From contig CM055102.1 of the NCBI GenBank assembly GCA_029204225.1, forward strand, positions 31,056,607 to 31,120,606: a stretch of 64,000 nt of DNA, in the 5' to 3' direction. The stretch is from Diphasiastrum complanatum. Its lineage: Eukaryota; Streptophyta; Lycopodiopsida; Lycopodiales; Lycopodiaceae. Shown piece after piece: positions 1 through 10,492 of the stretch. The notes beneath the pieces were generated by a model. That model was not told the DNA's origin, did not search any database, and worked only from the letters and a program-made list of their open reading frames with translations. Numbering within the stretch: position 1 is the stretch's first letter; every line of letters starts with the position of its first letter. The position numbers and the translations under genes were made by a program.

Positions 1-355
1 GTGTTAATGTAGTGTAGGCTATGATTTCAGTCCGTTTTAAGTGTAGGTAGTTGTAGAATCTGTAGAACGTTCATTGGTTTGTATGCTGATTTGTGAATGA
101 GCGTTCTTGGCTTGCATCCATGTAGAATGTAAGTGCGTTCAAGAGCAACGTCCCTGAGTTGTCCTCTATCAGGCAAGACAAAAGAAATATACTATAATGA
201 AACTTTGTTTCCTTCTGCCTGGGTTGGCATCTTAAAATCAATCAAGAAACCATCTAACGACTGCCATGAAGCCTGATAACAGGCAGAAACGGTTCTGTAA
301 GCAAGAAGCAGAAAATACACAACAGGTCCTTTGGAGCAGGGGATCTGTCAACAAT
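1..355 (+). mobile_element. LTR fragment, family W, copy 1 (3' part)
   Basis: This stretch aligns by eye, with many substitutions, to 17780-18139. Both share the run from a GTAGGTAG motif through a GTTCATT/GAATGAGC segment to a CCTTCTGCCTG block and a terminal GGATCTGT. Copy 2 is followed by a tRNA-Asp-type primer site, so the shared block is read as the 3' part of an LTR in plus orientation. The start lies outside the window. Here the block runs into gypsy integrase coding sequence rather than a primer site, so the copy is rearranged. Confidence 0.55.
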
Positions 356-359
356 ATTA

Positions 360-660
360 AAGCAGCACAAATATGAATGAAGCAGTACGCTAATCAGAAA
401 AGGACTTTTCATGATTTTGTAGATGGAGATTTTGTGTATTTAAGGTTACAACCTTATAGATACACTAAGTTGAAGAAAACTCAAAGCGAAAAGTTGGCTC
501 CGAGATTTTATGGACCTTTCAAGATTGTGAAAAAGATCGGGGAGTTGAATTACAAATTGGATCTACCATCAACAACATGTATGCATCGAGTGTTTCGTGT
601 CCTTCTTTTGACGAGCGAAGACTTTGAGTTCCTGGGAGAGCGAAGAAGATGTAGTTAAAG
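360..660 (+). pseudogene. Ty3/gypsy integrase C-terminal fragment
   Basis: An open stretch from 377 encodes the end of a gypsy integrase. It begins MKQYA, has a VYLRLQPYR block, then LAPRFYGPFKIVKKIG and a LDLP...HRVFRVLLL block. This is the layout of the post-catalytic integrase C-terminus that follows the D,D-35-E core. The catalytic core and zinc-binding domain are absent, so this is a fragment. The reading frame ends at a stop at 656-658. The fragment cannot act alone. Confidence 0.85.
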
Positions 661-889
661 ATCTCGAACTCAAAGAGTTCATCGTTGATCTGTTTTTGCT
701 TCAATTGATTATTGCGTAGAGAGTAAGACTGCAAAGTTGTCATGGAGGGAGAGAGTGTATATTTACACAATGTACTGGTGCTCATGAAATGAGATGCACT
801 CGAATGATTCGTGTTTTGATGACGCGAATACAAATGAGTCGAACTCTAGTGAGTTGGAGTGATGCTTAGTTCCAACAACCATCCTTCAA

Positions 890-1216
890 GATAGTTATGT
901 TTAGTTAAGTTAGAGCATTGTCTATAAGTAGGCAAGAGACATCAATTTTTAATTCTTTTGGCTCATTTGCAAGTGAAAGCTCATCCTTGTGAATGTGAGC
1001 CATGAGGATTTCCATTGCTAGGTCTCATGTGCCTCATCTACATGAATCCATGCCCTTTTACATTTCTTTGTAATCGTTTACTCATTTCTATTGTGATTCT
1101 ATGGAGATCCATGTGTTTCTAGCTTTATTTGGATATGCTATTATGAATGGTTTGTACTTTTTTTGCTGATAGATTTTATTTCATTATTACGGCTATTGAT
1201 TTAGATTTGGCACATG
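890..1216 (+). mobile_element. LTR fragment, family Y, copy 1
   Basis: It matches 8006-8298. Shared landmarks are ATTGTCTATAAGTAGGCAAG, AGACATCA, TTGTGAATGTGAGCC and a TAGGTCTCATGTGCC block, ending in TTTGGCACATGACAG. In both copies the end resembles an LTR-primer-site junction beginning TGG. The TATAAGTAGG motif could be part of a promoter but is untested. The sequence runs directly into gypsy pol, with no gag between. Confidence 0.55.
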
Positions 1217-2830
1217 ACAGAGAAGGATCAAGATGAAAAAGAAGCAAGTCTACGAAGGACCTGCTTAGACATAGCCAATGAATCTAGCAAAGCTAGGAGA
1301 AGAAGACAAAATAGTTCATGTGGGAGCACAACTTACACCCACCTAGTTCGCAAGGCTATGAAACCGGCTAAGGAATACTATGACCATTTTGCTTGGTCAT
1401 ATAAATATTTAAAGGGTATACCATCAACCGTAGTCCAACATACCATACCCTTGGTGGAGGGAGCAGTTTCCAAGGTGAGCCATTATTATCGCTGCAATTT
1501 GATTTATACGGAGCTGAGCAAACAAGAGTTGCAGAAGTTGCTTGACACATATTTTATCTACGAAATCAAGCACACAACATGGGGGTCACCCATAGTTATA
1601 GTACTCACGAAATAAAAAGATGCGAATCTGTGCAAATCTGAAGGCCTAAAATGATGTGACAAAGAAGGATCACTTTCCCTACCTCTCACATAAAGTGTTT
1701 TAGATCACGTAGTTAGAGCAGAAGCCTACTGTTTTCTGGACGGTTTCAGTGGCTACAATCAAGTCAAGATAGCACTTGAGGATTAGCATAAGGCTACTTT
1801 TGCCACTGAAGGAGAAACTTATGCCTCTACGGTGATGCCGTTTGGACTCTGTAATGCCCCGAGCACTTTCCAAAGAGTTATGCAATTGACATTTAGAGAT
1901 TAGTTGTAGAAATTTCTAATTCTAGGCCACATTGTGTCAAGACAAGGAATCGCCACCAATTTCTCCAAGATACGAGTCATCATAAACCTACCACCACCAG
2001 GGACGATACATGATGTGCATATTTTCATGGGCCACACTACCTGTTATCGGATTTTCATTTTGCGGAGTTAGCTAGGCCAATAAATAGACTCACCATAGAT
2101 CTACATTGGACGAAGGAAGCCCTGTAGTCATTCCAAAAGCTTAAGAAAGTGTTGATCTCAGCACCGATCTTATGACCACCAATTGGAATATAGAATTTTA
2201 TGTGCATACAAATGCATCGAAGTATGCTATTGGAGCCATCTTGACCCAGCCAGGGGAACACAAAGAATTTTCCAATCTGCTTCACTAGTCGAAAGCTCAA
2301 TAAAATAGAGATTAACTATTTAATAACATAGTGGTAGGCACTGGCAATAATCTTTACGGTCAAGAAATCCAGACACTATTTGATGGCCACCCACTTTGCA
2401 TTTTATACGGACCATCAACCTTTGTTGTATCTAGTGAACAAGAGTTGCAACACATGAAGAATCACTAGATGCTTACTCCTATTGTTAGAATTTGATTTCA
2501 GGATCGTGGTACGCAAGGGAAAGCAACATTATATGGCGCATCATGTGTCATGAATGAGAGAGAGAGAGAATCACAATCCAACCTAATGATGAGTTACTAG
2601 ATGTTGCCTTGTTTTATGTCAACACTCTACCAGACTGGGCCGCAAACATTGTTGAATACCTAATGCGGGGCCAACCAGACAAATCTTTATCCAAGATGGA
2701 ATAGCAAAAGCTAGTGCTGAAAGCTTGATCTTATCAAATGATTGCCGACCAGTTATATCGATGAGAACCTGATGACATCCTCAGATGGTGTACTCTTCCC
2801 CATGAAGCTACTCGGATCGGTTTTGCATTT
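1214..2830 (+). pseudogene. Tat/Athila-like gypsy pol remnant (RT, RNase H)
   Basis: An open stretch at 1214-1615 carries the signature FAWSYKYLKGIPS...HTIPL, a YRCN block and DTYFIYEIKH...SPIVIV, which is the start of a Tat-like gypsy reverse transcriptase. Further on, in other frames and past stops, come FLDGFSGYNQVKIA, MPFGLCNAPSTFQRVMQ, LGHIVSRQGIAT, an RNase H piece with YTDHQPLLYLV, and a final RWCTLPHEA block near 2780-2815. The segment with the catalytic YLDD is deleted between about 1910 and 1920. The same family is found at 34.0-36.3 kb (+) and 47.4-49.9 kb (-). It is multiply broken and non-functional. Confidence 0.85.
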
Positions 2831-3240
2831 GTTTTGGATATAGCTACGCAATGCATAATATTGTATGAGTAATTTTTAGCATACAAATTAGTACATTGGT
2901 AAATTCAAAGCTAGCAATGTCAAGCAATGGGAAAGTTAAACGTTTTTGAATGCAAGAGAGAAAAACCAACATTAGTATCCTTGTTGCTAAGGACAAACAT
3001 GACTTTATTTTTTGTGATAGGGTTAGTGGTGACTCATTCATAAAGTCTTCCGTAGACTTTTGTGCTTGTTGCATGGGGAAGGAAAGTGAATCAACTACCA
3101 AAGCTGAGCATGAATTCTTCTTACAAGATGATGCAAATTTAAGTTGTATGACTTAGATCAACTAGAGAAGGGGTCAATCAAACAATTTATAGCAATGGAT
3201 CTACAAATGAAAAAGGTGTTTGGTATGGAAAAATACATAG
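2831..3240 (+). other. No gene recognised
   Basis: Short open stretches exist on both strands (for example 2950-3156, plus), but their products match no family I recognise. It is probably non-coding or a heavily decayed insertion between the gypsy pol remnant and the copia LTR end. Confidence 0.4.
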
Positions 3241-3480
3241 CCTATATATCCATGGAGAAACTTGCCTCCTCCCATTCTTGTTTTTGATTTTCATTAGCAG
3301 TTTTCCTCTCTCTACACATGCATCCTATCACGTGGCTCAGGAGGTAATGCTATTGGAGATTGATCAGTAGCTTCTCATTGGTTGGGTGTGTTTGCTCCAC
3401 TATTATCCATTTGTGTGTGTCTTGTAAGCAGAATCTTGAGATGCTTTTCGTTACAATGGTATCAAAACAAGGCTTACAAA
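3240..3480 (+). mobile_element. copia-type LTR end with tRNA-Met-like primer site
   Basis: The block ending CTTGTAAGCAGAATCTTGAG and then GTTACA is followed at 3457 by TGGTATCAAAACAAGGC. Its first eight bases match the plant initiator tRNA-Met primer site (TGGTATCAGAGC). The segment resembles the right half of the 40675-41130 insertion, including the CTTGTAAGCAG motif. The left LTR boundary is not visible. Roughly 900 bases of leader-like sequence follow. Confidence 0.5.
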
Positions 3481-4385
3481 AATCGAAGAATTTGGAGCTG
3501 TGAAGCTTTTTGTTGATCCTTTGGTAGAAATCAATCTATTTTCTTTTCATGTTGGTGAAAAGCTTCCAAGTGGGTGTTCTCTCAGTATTTTCAGTTGCAT
3601 GTCGTTGAGATCCATCAATATTGGCTTTCTCCATAGCAATATAGAGTGTGGTCAATTCTAGCTAGTTTTTTATAGTTTTTTCAGTTTTGCTTCAATTTTT
3701 CATAACTTATGGTAGATTTTAATTTCTAGCAAGTGTACCTTTTTTTTTTAAGAAGTAATCAATTGCTGAATTAATGATTGCATGTTGGATTTATACAAGA
3801 TTTACAGTTCTAGGCTATTTTTTGGTCAAAATTTGCTTGTTTTTTAAGGTTTTTGGCCTAGAAATTGACGGTAAGAGCTATGATCTAGCAAAATAAGAAC
3901 AATTGAAGGCTTTTATAGATTATTTTGGGTTACTAATGATCAGTATGTGTATGTATGAGGTAGAACTCTGTTATGATGAAGGTGAAGAAAAACCAAAAAA
4001 TTGTCAAAATTCATGATTTTTGCAAGTCTTTTCAGAGAAAAAAAATTGATTGCTTACTACTACAATTTGCTGTTTCAACCATTCATGAGTGTTTATCAAC
4101 ATTAATGAAGCTATCCAATCAATAGAAATAGAGAATTCATTTCAAAGAGGGTGTAGAAGGCCAAAAAGAAGCTAAAAGTTGCTTGTTTTCATGTTTTTTT
4201 GGTGAACTGTGGTGAAAAATCAGTAAGGGGATCACTAATGGAGTCAATTCATTCTACTTTATAGTCCTCTTGGCCTTTTTGACAAGCTATAGGACCTACA
4301 ATTTGGTTGTTAGAGGCTTATGCTCCGTTGCTTCAAAGTTTGTGGGCTTTTAGGGTTTAGGGTTCAAAGTTTGTGGGCTTTATAG
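3481..4385 (+). other. Non-coding stretch, probably retroelement leader
   Basis: No coding region is recognisable. A short direct repeat of TTCAAAGTTTGTGGGCTTT flanks two TTTAGGG units near 4348-4363. That is far too short to be a telomere relic. Confidence 0.4.
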
Positions 4386-5855
4386 TTAATCTATTTGAGT
4401 TGTTGTGGATAGATTAACTAAGTTAGCTACATTCATACTATTTAAGTTGACTACTAAGACTTTTGAATTAGTCCACATCTTTGTTGAAAGATTATTTCGG
4501 TTGTATGGACTATCGAGTGACATTGTTAGTGATAGAGATCCTAAGTTCATAGATTACCAATAGTATTCCAAAAACTAAAACTCTCCCTAGTTTTAGTTCT
4601 TTTGATTATCTTGAATATGAACAGACGAAAAGAACTAATCAGACTATGAAAGTTATGTTAAGGACATTTTTCTCAAAGGGAGTCGTCCAAAATGCGCACA
4701 AAAGTGTGCATTTCAAACACTTATTCAAAAAATCATATTTTATAAACTATGATGAATCACATCAAATCCTTTCATATGTGTGTTCTTCATATATACATTT
4801 AATGATTAAAAATTTTGAGACCTTCATCTTGAGCAACTTATATGTAAGATATGATGTGTCAAACATGTGGGGGTACTGATGAAACTTTGATATTTTCAAT
4901 ATGGGACTACATTGTTGTGAATTTTATAGTCAATTTTAGCTTGTCTACTCTTAGAAATTGTATATGATTATAGAAACATGCCTATTGAAAAAAATAGAAT
5001 TTGGAGATCTATAGAGATAGTACGTGCATTCAAAATTATCCTTTAAAGTGCTGATAAAAATCACCAAAAATAAAAATATCATATATGAGTCTATAATACC
5101 ATGATTCTTACAATGTTTTTTTGGTTTGTCTACTTTAAAAAGTATTATATGACCATAGAAACATGCTCTAAAATCTTTTTTAATTTGGAGTTATGTAGAG
5201 ATAGATATGTGCATCTAGAATTACCCATGTCAAGTGTTGAAAAATATTAAAAATTACTAAAAGGTGCTAGAAAGTTTCAGCTCTTGTGGAGGTGCTTTTT
5301 ACAACTCTTTCTTTGGTTGTCTACTTTCAAAAATCCTTTATGACCATAGAAGCATGTCCATAAAAAAACATTAAATTTGGAGTCCTATAGAGATATATAC
5401 GTGCACCCCATGTGAGGTGCTAAAAAGTGCTAAAAATTGAAGTTTTTTTGGGAGAAGATTGAAACTTCAATCATTTGATGGCATGTTATGTCTCATCAAG
5501 TGACCAAGGGTTTTAAGCGCACTTTTGTGCACACACGCACAAAAATGTGTTGAAAACAACTCGTGTTAAAAAGATTAAATTCCTCTGATTGAGTTTGCAT
5601 ACAATAGTAGTAAGTATTTTGCTATAGGTTTATGTTGATGAATGGTTTTTAGCCTAGATCTCCAGTTAAGCAGAGATGAAATATGTTTAAGGTCCAGAAG
5701 GTTGTGGATTTCCTATATGATATATAAGAAATGCTACAAGTAGCAAAGGATAGTATTTATAGTGCTTAAGATAAAGCTAAGCATTATGCCGATCTTAAGA
5801 GATCTCTCAGAGATTTTAAAGTTGATGACTAGGTATATCTTAAAATAACCAAAAG
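4386..5855 (+). pseudogene. Chromovirus-like integrase, interrupted
   Basis: From 4386 the plus strand reads VVVDRLTKLATFI, then FKLTTKTFELVHIFVERL and YGLSSDIVSDRDPKF. This is the integrase core with two of the three catalytic Asp positions (in VVVDR and SDRDP). The frame then breaks. After an 0.9-kb insertion it resumes near 5588 as IPLIEFAYNSSKYFAIG, then KVVDFLYDI, AKHYADLKRSLRDFKV and VYLKITKR. The original gene therefore spanned the insertion at 4681-5566. Stops and frameshifts make it inactive. A TIR element truncates the end at 5882. Confidence 0.85.
4681..5566. mobile_element. Insertion (about 0.89 kb) in chromoviral integrase
   Basis: The insertion is defined by the interrupted integrase frame on either side. 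Near the left end is TGCGCACAAAAGTGTGCA; near the right end is GCGCACTTTTGTGCACAC, its approximate inverse, so the ends form an imperfect terminal inverted repeat. Inside are three diverged direct repeats starting TTGTCTAC at 4941, 5126 and 5317 (periods 185 and 191), each holding GACCATAGAAACATG-like and ATTTGGAGT...AGAGATA blocks. No protein is encoded. A non-autonomous DNA transposon is the likely reading. I could not fix the target duplication. Confidence 0.55.
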
Positions 5856-5881
5856 ATTCTAGGACATTACATTCATGCAAG

Positions 5882-6380
5882 GGGTTTCGACATTCTTTTT
5901 TGCGAGTTTCTGCTACCCATGATCCAACAAAATGGTAGCACATGGTGTGCTACTCATTTTATGCCACTACATGATTTTTTAAGAACAATAATTGTGGTTT
6001 GATGCACACTTAAAAATCTGACTATCTATCAAATTCTAAATAGGTCCATCACATATTTCGTTACTTTATAAATATAGTTTACTTTTATTATAAAAAAAAA
6101 CTATTTTTGATGTTGTAAAAGTTAGCATGCCCGCGTGCTAGCCTGTACATTTTTATTTCAAAATAATGAAGTTTCTTTGAAGAACTTTTTGAAGGAATAA
6201 TTCATTTTTGGAGCTGATTCGACTAGCATGTCGATGTGCTAGCCGAGTAAATTATAAAATAGAAAAGCTATTTTGACACATTTGAGAACCAAATTTTGAG
6301 TAAAAACACTATTCCAAAATATTTATTTCAACCTCCAAACATAGTAAGCCGACGTGCTACGTAAACTTGAAATGGTAAGT
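5882..6380 (+). mobile_element. Mutator-like TIR element, truncated copy
   Basis: It matches the left two thirds of the complete element at 59070-59964. The terminal GGGTTTCGACATT and TTTGCGAG are kept, then GATCCAACAAAATGGTA, TAGCACATGGTGTGCTA (5936-5952), and the internal palindromes near 6123 and 6221. The right terminal repeat is missing, cut off where copia LTR sequence begins near 6380. It sits inside the chromoviral integrase remnant, so it inserted after that element. Confidence 0.75.
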
Positions 6381-6770
6381 AGAAGACTTTGTCAGCTTTT
6401 GAAAATTGCAAGTAAAAACACGGACTGTGCGACAATCAGTTCATTTCTGCAGATTGCTTTGAGAGAGTGATTTACATGAGTGAATTGGAGGGTAGATAGG
6501 ATGAGTGGGAGTAAGATTAACTCCAACACTCCCCTTTAAGCTTATTACTACGAATCTGAATTTAGATTGAGATTTAACATACCTACTAAAGTATAATGTT
6601 TCTCTCTTGACAAAGGCTTTGTCAAAATGTCAGCCAACATACTGTCTGTATGACAGTAACTTAGTACAATGTCTTTATTTTGAACTTTATCTCTTAGAAA
6701 ATAAAATTGAACTTCTATATGCTTAGTTCTAGTATGAGTTCATGGGTTCAGAGATAGAGCTATACAGGTT
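6380..6770 (-). mobile_element. copia 3' end fragment (LTR start, polypurine tract)
   Basis: On the minus strand the LTR start TGTTGG lies at 6528-6523, preceded by a polypurine tract (complement at 6529-6540), and then the 3' untranslated internal region to about 6770. The block aligns closely with 44700-45100, the 3' end of copia element 2, including the CAGCCAACATACTGTCTGTA run. Only about 150 bases of LTR remain. Confidence 0.7.
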
Positions 6771-6774
6771 CCAA

Positions 6775-7200
6775 ATGCACTCCTATAGCGATGCAAGTTG
6801 GGCATCACTTTGGGACGACTGTAAAAGTGTCTTAGGAGGGTGCACCATTGCAGCAAGCACATCAATTCTGTAGGTCAGTAAGAAGCAGACCATTATAGCT
6901 CAGTCATCCTGCGAAGCTGAATACGTTGCAACCGTGAAGATGGCCAACGAAATAATACATTTGACGAAGGATCCCGTGTTTCATTCAAGAACGAAACGTA
7001 TTGCAATCAAGTAGCATTTGATAAGGGACCTATTCACAAGAAACGAGTTGAAGACCAGCTTCATTGGAATGAAGCAAATGGTGGCTAGTGAAGGATTGTA
7101 ATCCACCGCTTCTCGAACGGATCATCATGGAAAAGTACCATGCTGGACAATCTGCTATGGCGGATTTAGCATCCTATGTTTTATTGGTACAACTCTATAG
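6775..7200 (+). pseudogene. copia RNase H remnant
   Basis: The plus strand reads YSDASWASLWDDCKSV, GGCTIAASTSI, then KKQTIIAQSSCEAEYVA, and further on HLIRD, TRNELKTSFIG and MEKYHAG-like pieces. These are the RNase H catalytic blocks (SDASWA, SSCEAEY) and the C-terminal tail of Ty1/copia pol. Two in-frame stops and the loss of everything upstream make it a fragment. The sequence resembles the copia pol at 33.2 kb. Confidence 0.75.
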
Positions 7201-7269
7201 TGATGCTGCCAGGATGGAATTGTAGATCTTCCACGAGATGATGGATTTTCTCTATCACATTGTTGAATA

Positions 7270-8006
7270 ATTAGATGGGGAATCAGAGGAACAAGAGTCA
7301 TCAACGAGTGATGATCAAGCAAGAATGGAACCCCATGGAAGACAACATAGTGGAGCAAAGGCAAGTGGATCAGGTGCAACAAGTGACCAAAAGCAAAATA
7401 CTTCAAATTCCAGCTGTCAGCAAGCTAATGCTCGCACAATTAAGTTTCTTGAGAAGGATGAATGTACATACTACTTTGGGAGATCATCCGAGTGCAAGAT
7501 ATCCAATCAAGAATCCGTGATATGGGTAAAATGTGGAGCAGAAGGTCCGACAGCCAAATACAAGGGTTCAAAGGTCCGAAGAAGAATCAAGCCCACAAGG
7601 AGCTCACCAAAGGTATGGATGTCAGATGGATCCATCTAAATCACAAGTTTCTTCAACAACCAGTGGCAAGGTGGAAGTTTTGGTCATATTATCTTGCATG
7701 TCTCCAAACTCCAAAGAAGACCACAATAGCCTACCAGTTTATTTTGTAGAAGATCATAAGGGGCATATGTTACCGGTATATGCCTATCAACTTAGAGGCG
7801 ATGACATACTACAGTCGGTAAGGTGTTATGGATGCGAAGGAAAACATCGTCGAGCTAGATGTCCACATCGACGGGATCCATCAACATTCGAACCCTGGTG
7901 TGCACAATGCGGAGTTAATCATCCATGCCGAGATTGTCTAATGAGGAATCCACAATTAGCTAGGAGGCATTTGGCTTATATAGATCGATGCACTTGTGTT
8001 GTTTAG
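7270..8006 (+). pseudogene. Gypsy gag remnant with two zinc knuckles
   Basis: Overlapping frames between 7270 and 8006 form a decayed gag. The first part is rich in Ser, Gln and Asn; the end holds two Cys/His knuckles at 7824-7862 (CYGCEGKHRRARC) and 7899-7937 (CAQCGVNHPCRDC). Both have the spacing C-X2-C-X3-H-X4-C, one residue shorter than usual. The same spacing recurs in the gag at 21.35 kb, which suggests the same Tat-like family. The last stop lies directly beside LTR family Y copy 2, which is odd because gag should be followed by pol. Confidence 0.6.
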
Positions 8007-8304
8007 TTAAGGTAGGAGATTGTCTATAAGTAGGCAAGAGACATCATTTTGAGAATCTTTTGACTCATTTGCAAATGAGAGAGCTTAGTCTCCTCTTTGT
8101 GAATGTGAGCCTTGGGAACAGAGCTTTCTAGGTCTCATGTGCCCAATCCACATGAATCCCCTTCCATTTTGTATTGAATTGCTTCCATCCTTGAATTTGT
8201 GATTTGCAAGTTTATGGATCAACATGAATGTTATGTTGTTTCCTTGATCTTAGCTTTAGTTGCTTTATTATGGCTATTTTATTGGGTTTTGGCGCATGAC
8301 AGGG
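8006..8304 (+). mobile_element. LTR fragment, family Y, copy 2, with primer-site-like end
   Basis: It matches 890-1216. The block starts near GATTGTCTATAAGTAGGCAA and ends GGGTTTTGGCGCATGACAGG. The TGGCGC start at 8290-8304 resembles the beginning of a tRNA-Asp-type primer site, though the remainder differs. Orientation is plus. Confidence 0.55.
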
Positions 8305-9650
8305 TCTCAAATCATAAGTCACCACTCTTCATGTTTTACACCCATCGATGAGTATGTCCAAGCATAAACTTCACCACACTTCTCCAATAGATTGATATGT
8401 GCTTGTCATTTTTTGACTCACCAAAGAGTTCCACCATGTAAGCTGAATTATGATCTTCACCTTGAGAGACTCTTCTAACTGTAAGAGAAGTGGGAGGTAG
8501 CTTTGTGAGAGAGAACAAAAATAGAGAGCGAGGAGAGGAAATTTTGGTAGAGATAGAGAATGGCGAGAGGAGGGGTGCATCGTACTTTCGCATGAAGGGA
8601 TGCGCAAAGGTACCATTGCTAGGTGAATGTGCACACTATAGGAGCTGACAAAGGTTAAGAAGGATGATGAATTATATAGAGCATGATAATCAGACATAAA
8701 GCGAGAGGGGGGAACTTAGGAAGGATGAGAGTTGGGTTTTTTTTTTAAGGTTTTTGTGATGACGTCAACATGAGGTGCATGTAGAGAGATAACACAAATT
8801 TGTTTTTTGATTTAAGGTTGCCCTTATGCATGTGCAACCAAGACCATCTACATAAATATCTTTACATTGATATTGTGCAAAGAAACTAAAAACAATCATT
8901 GATCCAAATGGGAAAGAAAGCTATATATGGCCCTTGCTAAATAGGTGTGGGAGATGCATGCATGAAAGATAAAAGAAGAAGTAATCTTTGTGCGTGTCTA
9001 CCATTGATGCACACACTTTATAAAAGACATTAAATGAGACACATATTTGTTTATTTTTATTACAAATTTCATGTTTTTGATATGGACAAACTTAAAAGCA
9101 CCTACTATATGCTAAGCAAAGTGTTCAAAATTAAAAGACACATTAAATGAGATACATTATTTTTTTACAAATTTCATTTTTTTAAATGGACTAAAACTTG
9201 AAAGCACCTGCTATATGCTAAACAAAGTGTCCAAAATACTAAGCACTTCAATGTGAGAATATGAAAAACCTCAAGAGTTGTTTCACCATATTGCCAAGTG
9301 CTAGTTTTGCTTTGTATTTGCAACCACCCTAAATAATAGAATTTATCTATCCTTATAAAAGACTAAGAATTCGTACCAAAACCAGATCTGGTAGGACAGC
9401 CAATGAGTGATTCCACTCATTGACACATATTATGAACAACTAAGTCACATCATAGATAGCACTTAAACCTTTAAACATTTAATTTTTTAACAGAATAAAA
9501 GTTTTAAAAAAAATAAGGAGCCCACAAGTGATTTGATGCAATGCAATGCTTCTTGGTTTCCAAGGGGAGGTTCAAACATGAGACCAAAGAAACTTTGGAT
9601 GTCAAGCTTAACTAACTAGATCAACCCCATTGGGTGATGCAATGCAATGG
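8305..9650. other. Intergenic, no gene recognised
   Basis: I see AT-rich unique-looking sequence. Small open stretches on the minus strand (8336-8697) have no recognisable product. It includes the short tandem duplication listed separately. Confidence 0.5.
9022..9235. repeat. Tandem duplication, period about 111 bp
   Basis: AAAGACATTAAATGAGACAC at 9023 recurs as AAAGACACATTAAATGAGATAC at 9134. The two copies also share an ACAAATTTCAT run and an AGCACCTRCTATATGCTAARCA block. Confidence 0.75.
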
Positions 9651-9680
9651 AAGGTCAAAGGTTTTAGAGCATTCACTCGC

Positions 9681-9816
9681 GATGGCGGCGGCGGCCTTGC
9701 CCTCGGGCAAAGAACCTCCCAAGGAGGAAGGGCCTTAAGCCTCGGCTTCTTAAATTCTTGCCCCTTCTTTAAAGTTTCTATGAAAAAAAAGTTGCACTTG
9801 GGGCCCTTTGGGCCCC
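9681..9816. promoter_or_regulatory. GC-rich cluster of four short palindromes
   Basis: Perfect or near-perfect inverted repeats lie at 9697-9710 (TTGCCCTCGGGCAA), 9715-9727 (CCTCCCAAGGAGG), 9737-9748 (AAGCCTCGGCTT) and 9800-9816 (GGGGCCCTTTGGGCCCC). A GGC-repeat lies just before. The base composition contrasts sharply with the AT-rich flanks. The last palindrome carries TGGGCC site-II-type elements. This may be the distal promoter of the ATI-like gene or an inserted GC-rich fragment. Function is inferred only from position. Confidence 0.4.
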
Positions 9817-9920
9817 TCTAGGTTGGCGAATACACAAGCATTGTTGGCCAGCACGGAAGCCAAACGAAAGTCGCAAAAAGTCGAAAGTGACCCAAAGCAC
9901 CATCGATCAATTGTAGCGTG

Positions 9921-9984
9921 CCACGTGGACCCCTGTTTGTCGTATGTGGACTTCGCCCATTCCTTCTGCCTATCGTCCACGTCA
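9921..9984. promoter_or_regulatory. G-box and CCACGTCA bZIP-type sites upstream of ATI-like gene
   Basis: CCACGTGG at 9921-9928 is a perfect G-box palindrome. CCACGTCA at 9977-9984 (TGACGTGG on the other strand) fits a stress-responsive bZIP site. They lie about 0.5 kb upstream of the ATG at 10493, in a GC-rich region that is probably promoter or 5' untranslated sequence. The link to stress control is inference from the motif type. Confidence 0.4.
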
Positions 9985-10492
9985 GCCCCCGCGAAAAGAA
10001 TTGTACGTCCAGGGAGAGTGACCGGGATATTTTTGCCGCTCATCTCTCCCGCCAGCAGCCGGCAAAGCTTCGGCCTTTATTTGTCCTCTCCTGCCAAGCT
10101 TGCTCTGCTATGCGGAGGCGGAGCAATCTCAAAGTCCCTCTTTTCTGATCGTCCTTTGCGCAATCGGGTGTATTGATTCCCTGCATTGTGTACTTTTCAG
10201 GCGTTTTGGATTTGTGCTTCCTGTTTCCACTTTCCTGTAGGTAGTTATGAGTCGGCCTGCTTCTTCTGTGCCGTAATTCGATCCATCCTGTTTGGATCGT
10301 CACTCTTTGTCTGATCCTTTGGCTTCTGATTTGTTGTTTCTTTTCACAGAATCCAATTTGGGATGCCGTTTTGGAATTCGTTGAGAGTGTGTCGGGATTC
10401 TGCTCCTTTATTTGATCCTTAGAGAGGTTATAATTAGTCTCCTTTTCTGCAGTTTGTTGAGAGTTTTGAGACAGGTGAAGATTGGCTGAGGC

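Noticed and set aside
4345-4365. TTTAGGG repeat, possible interstitial telomere
   Set aside because: Only two units are present within a short duplicated word.
9808-10176. 122-residue open frame in the GC-rich region
   Set aside because: Overlapping frames on both strands are equally long, the product has no recognisable domain, and the position suits promoter or 5' untranslated sequence of the ATI-like gene.
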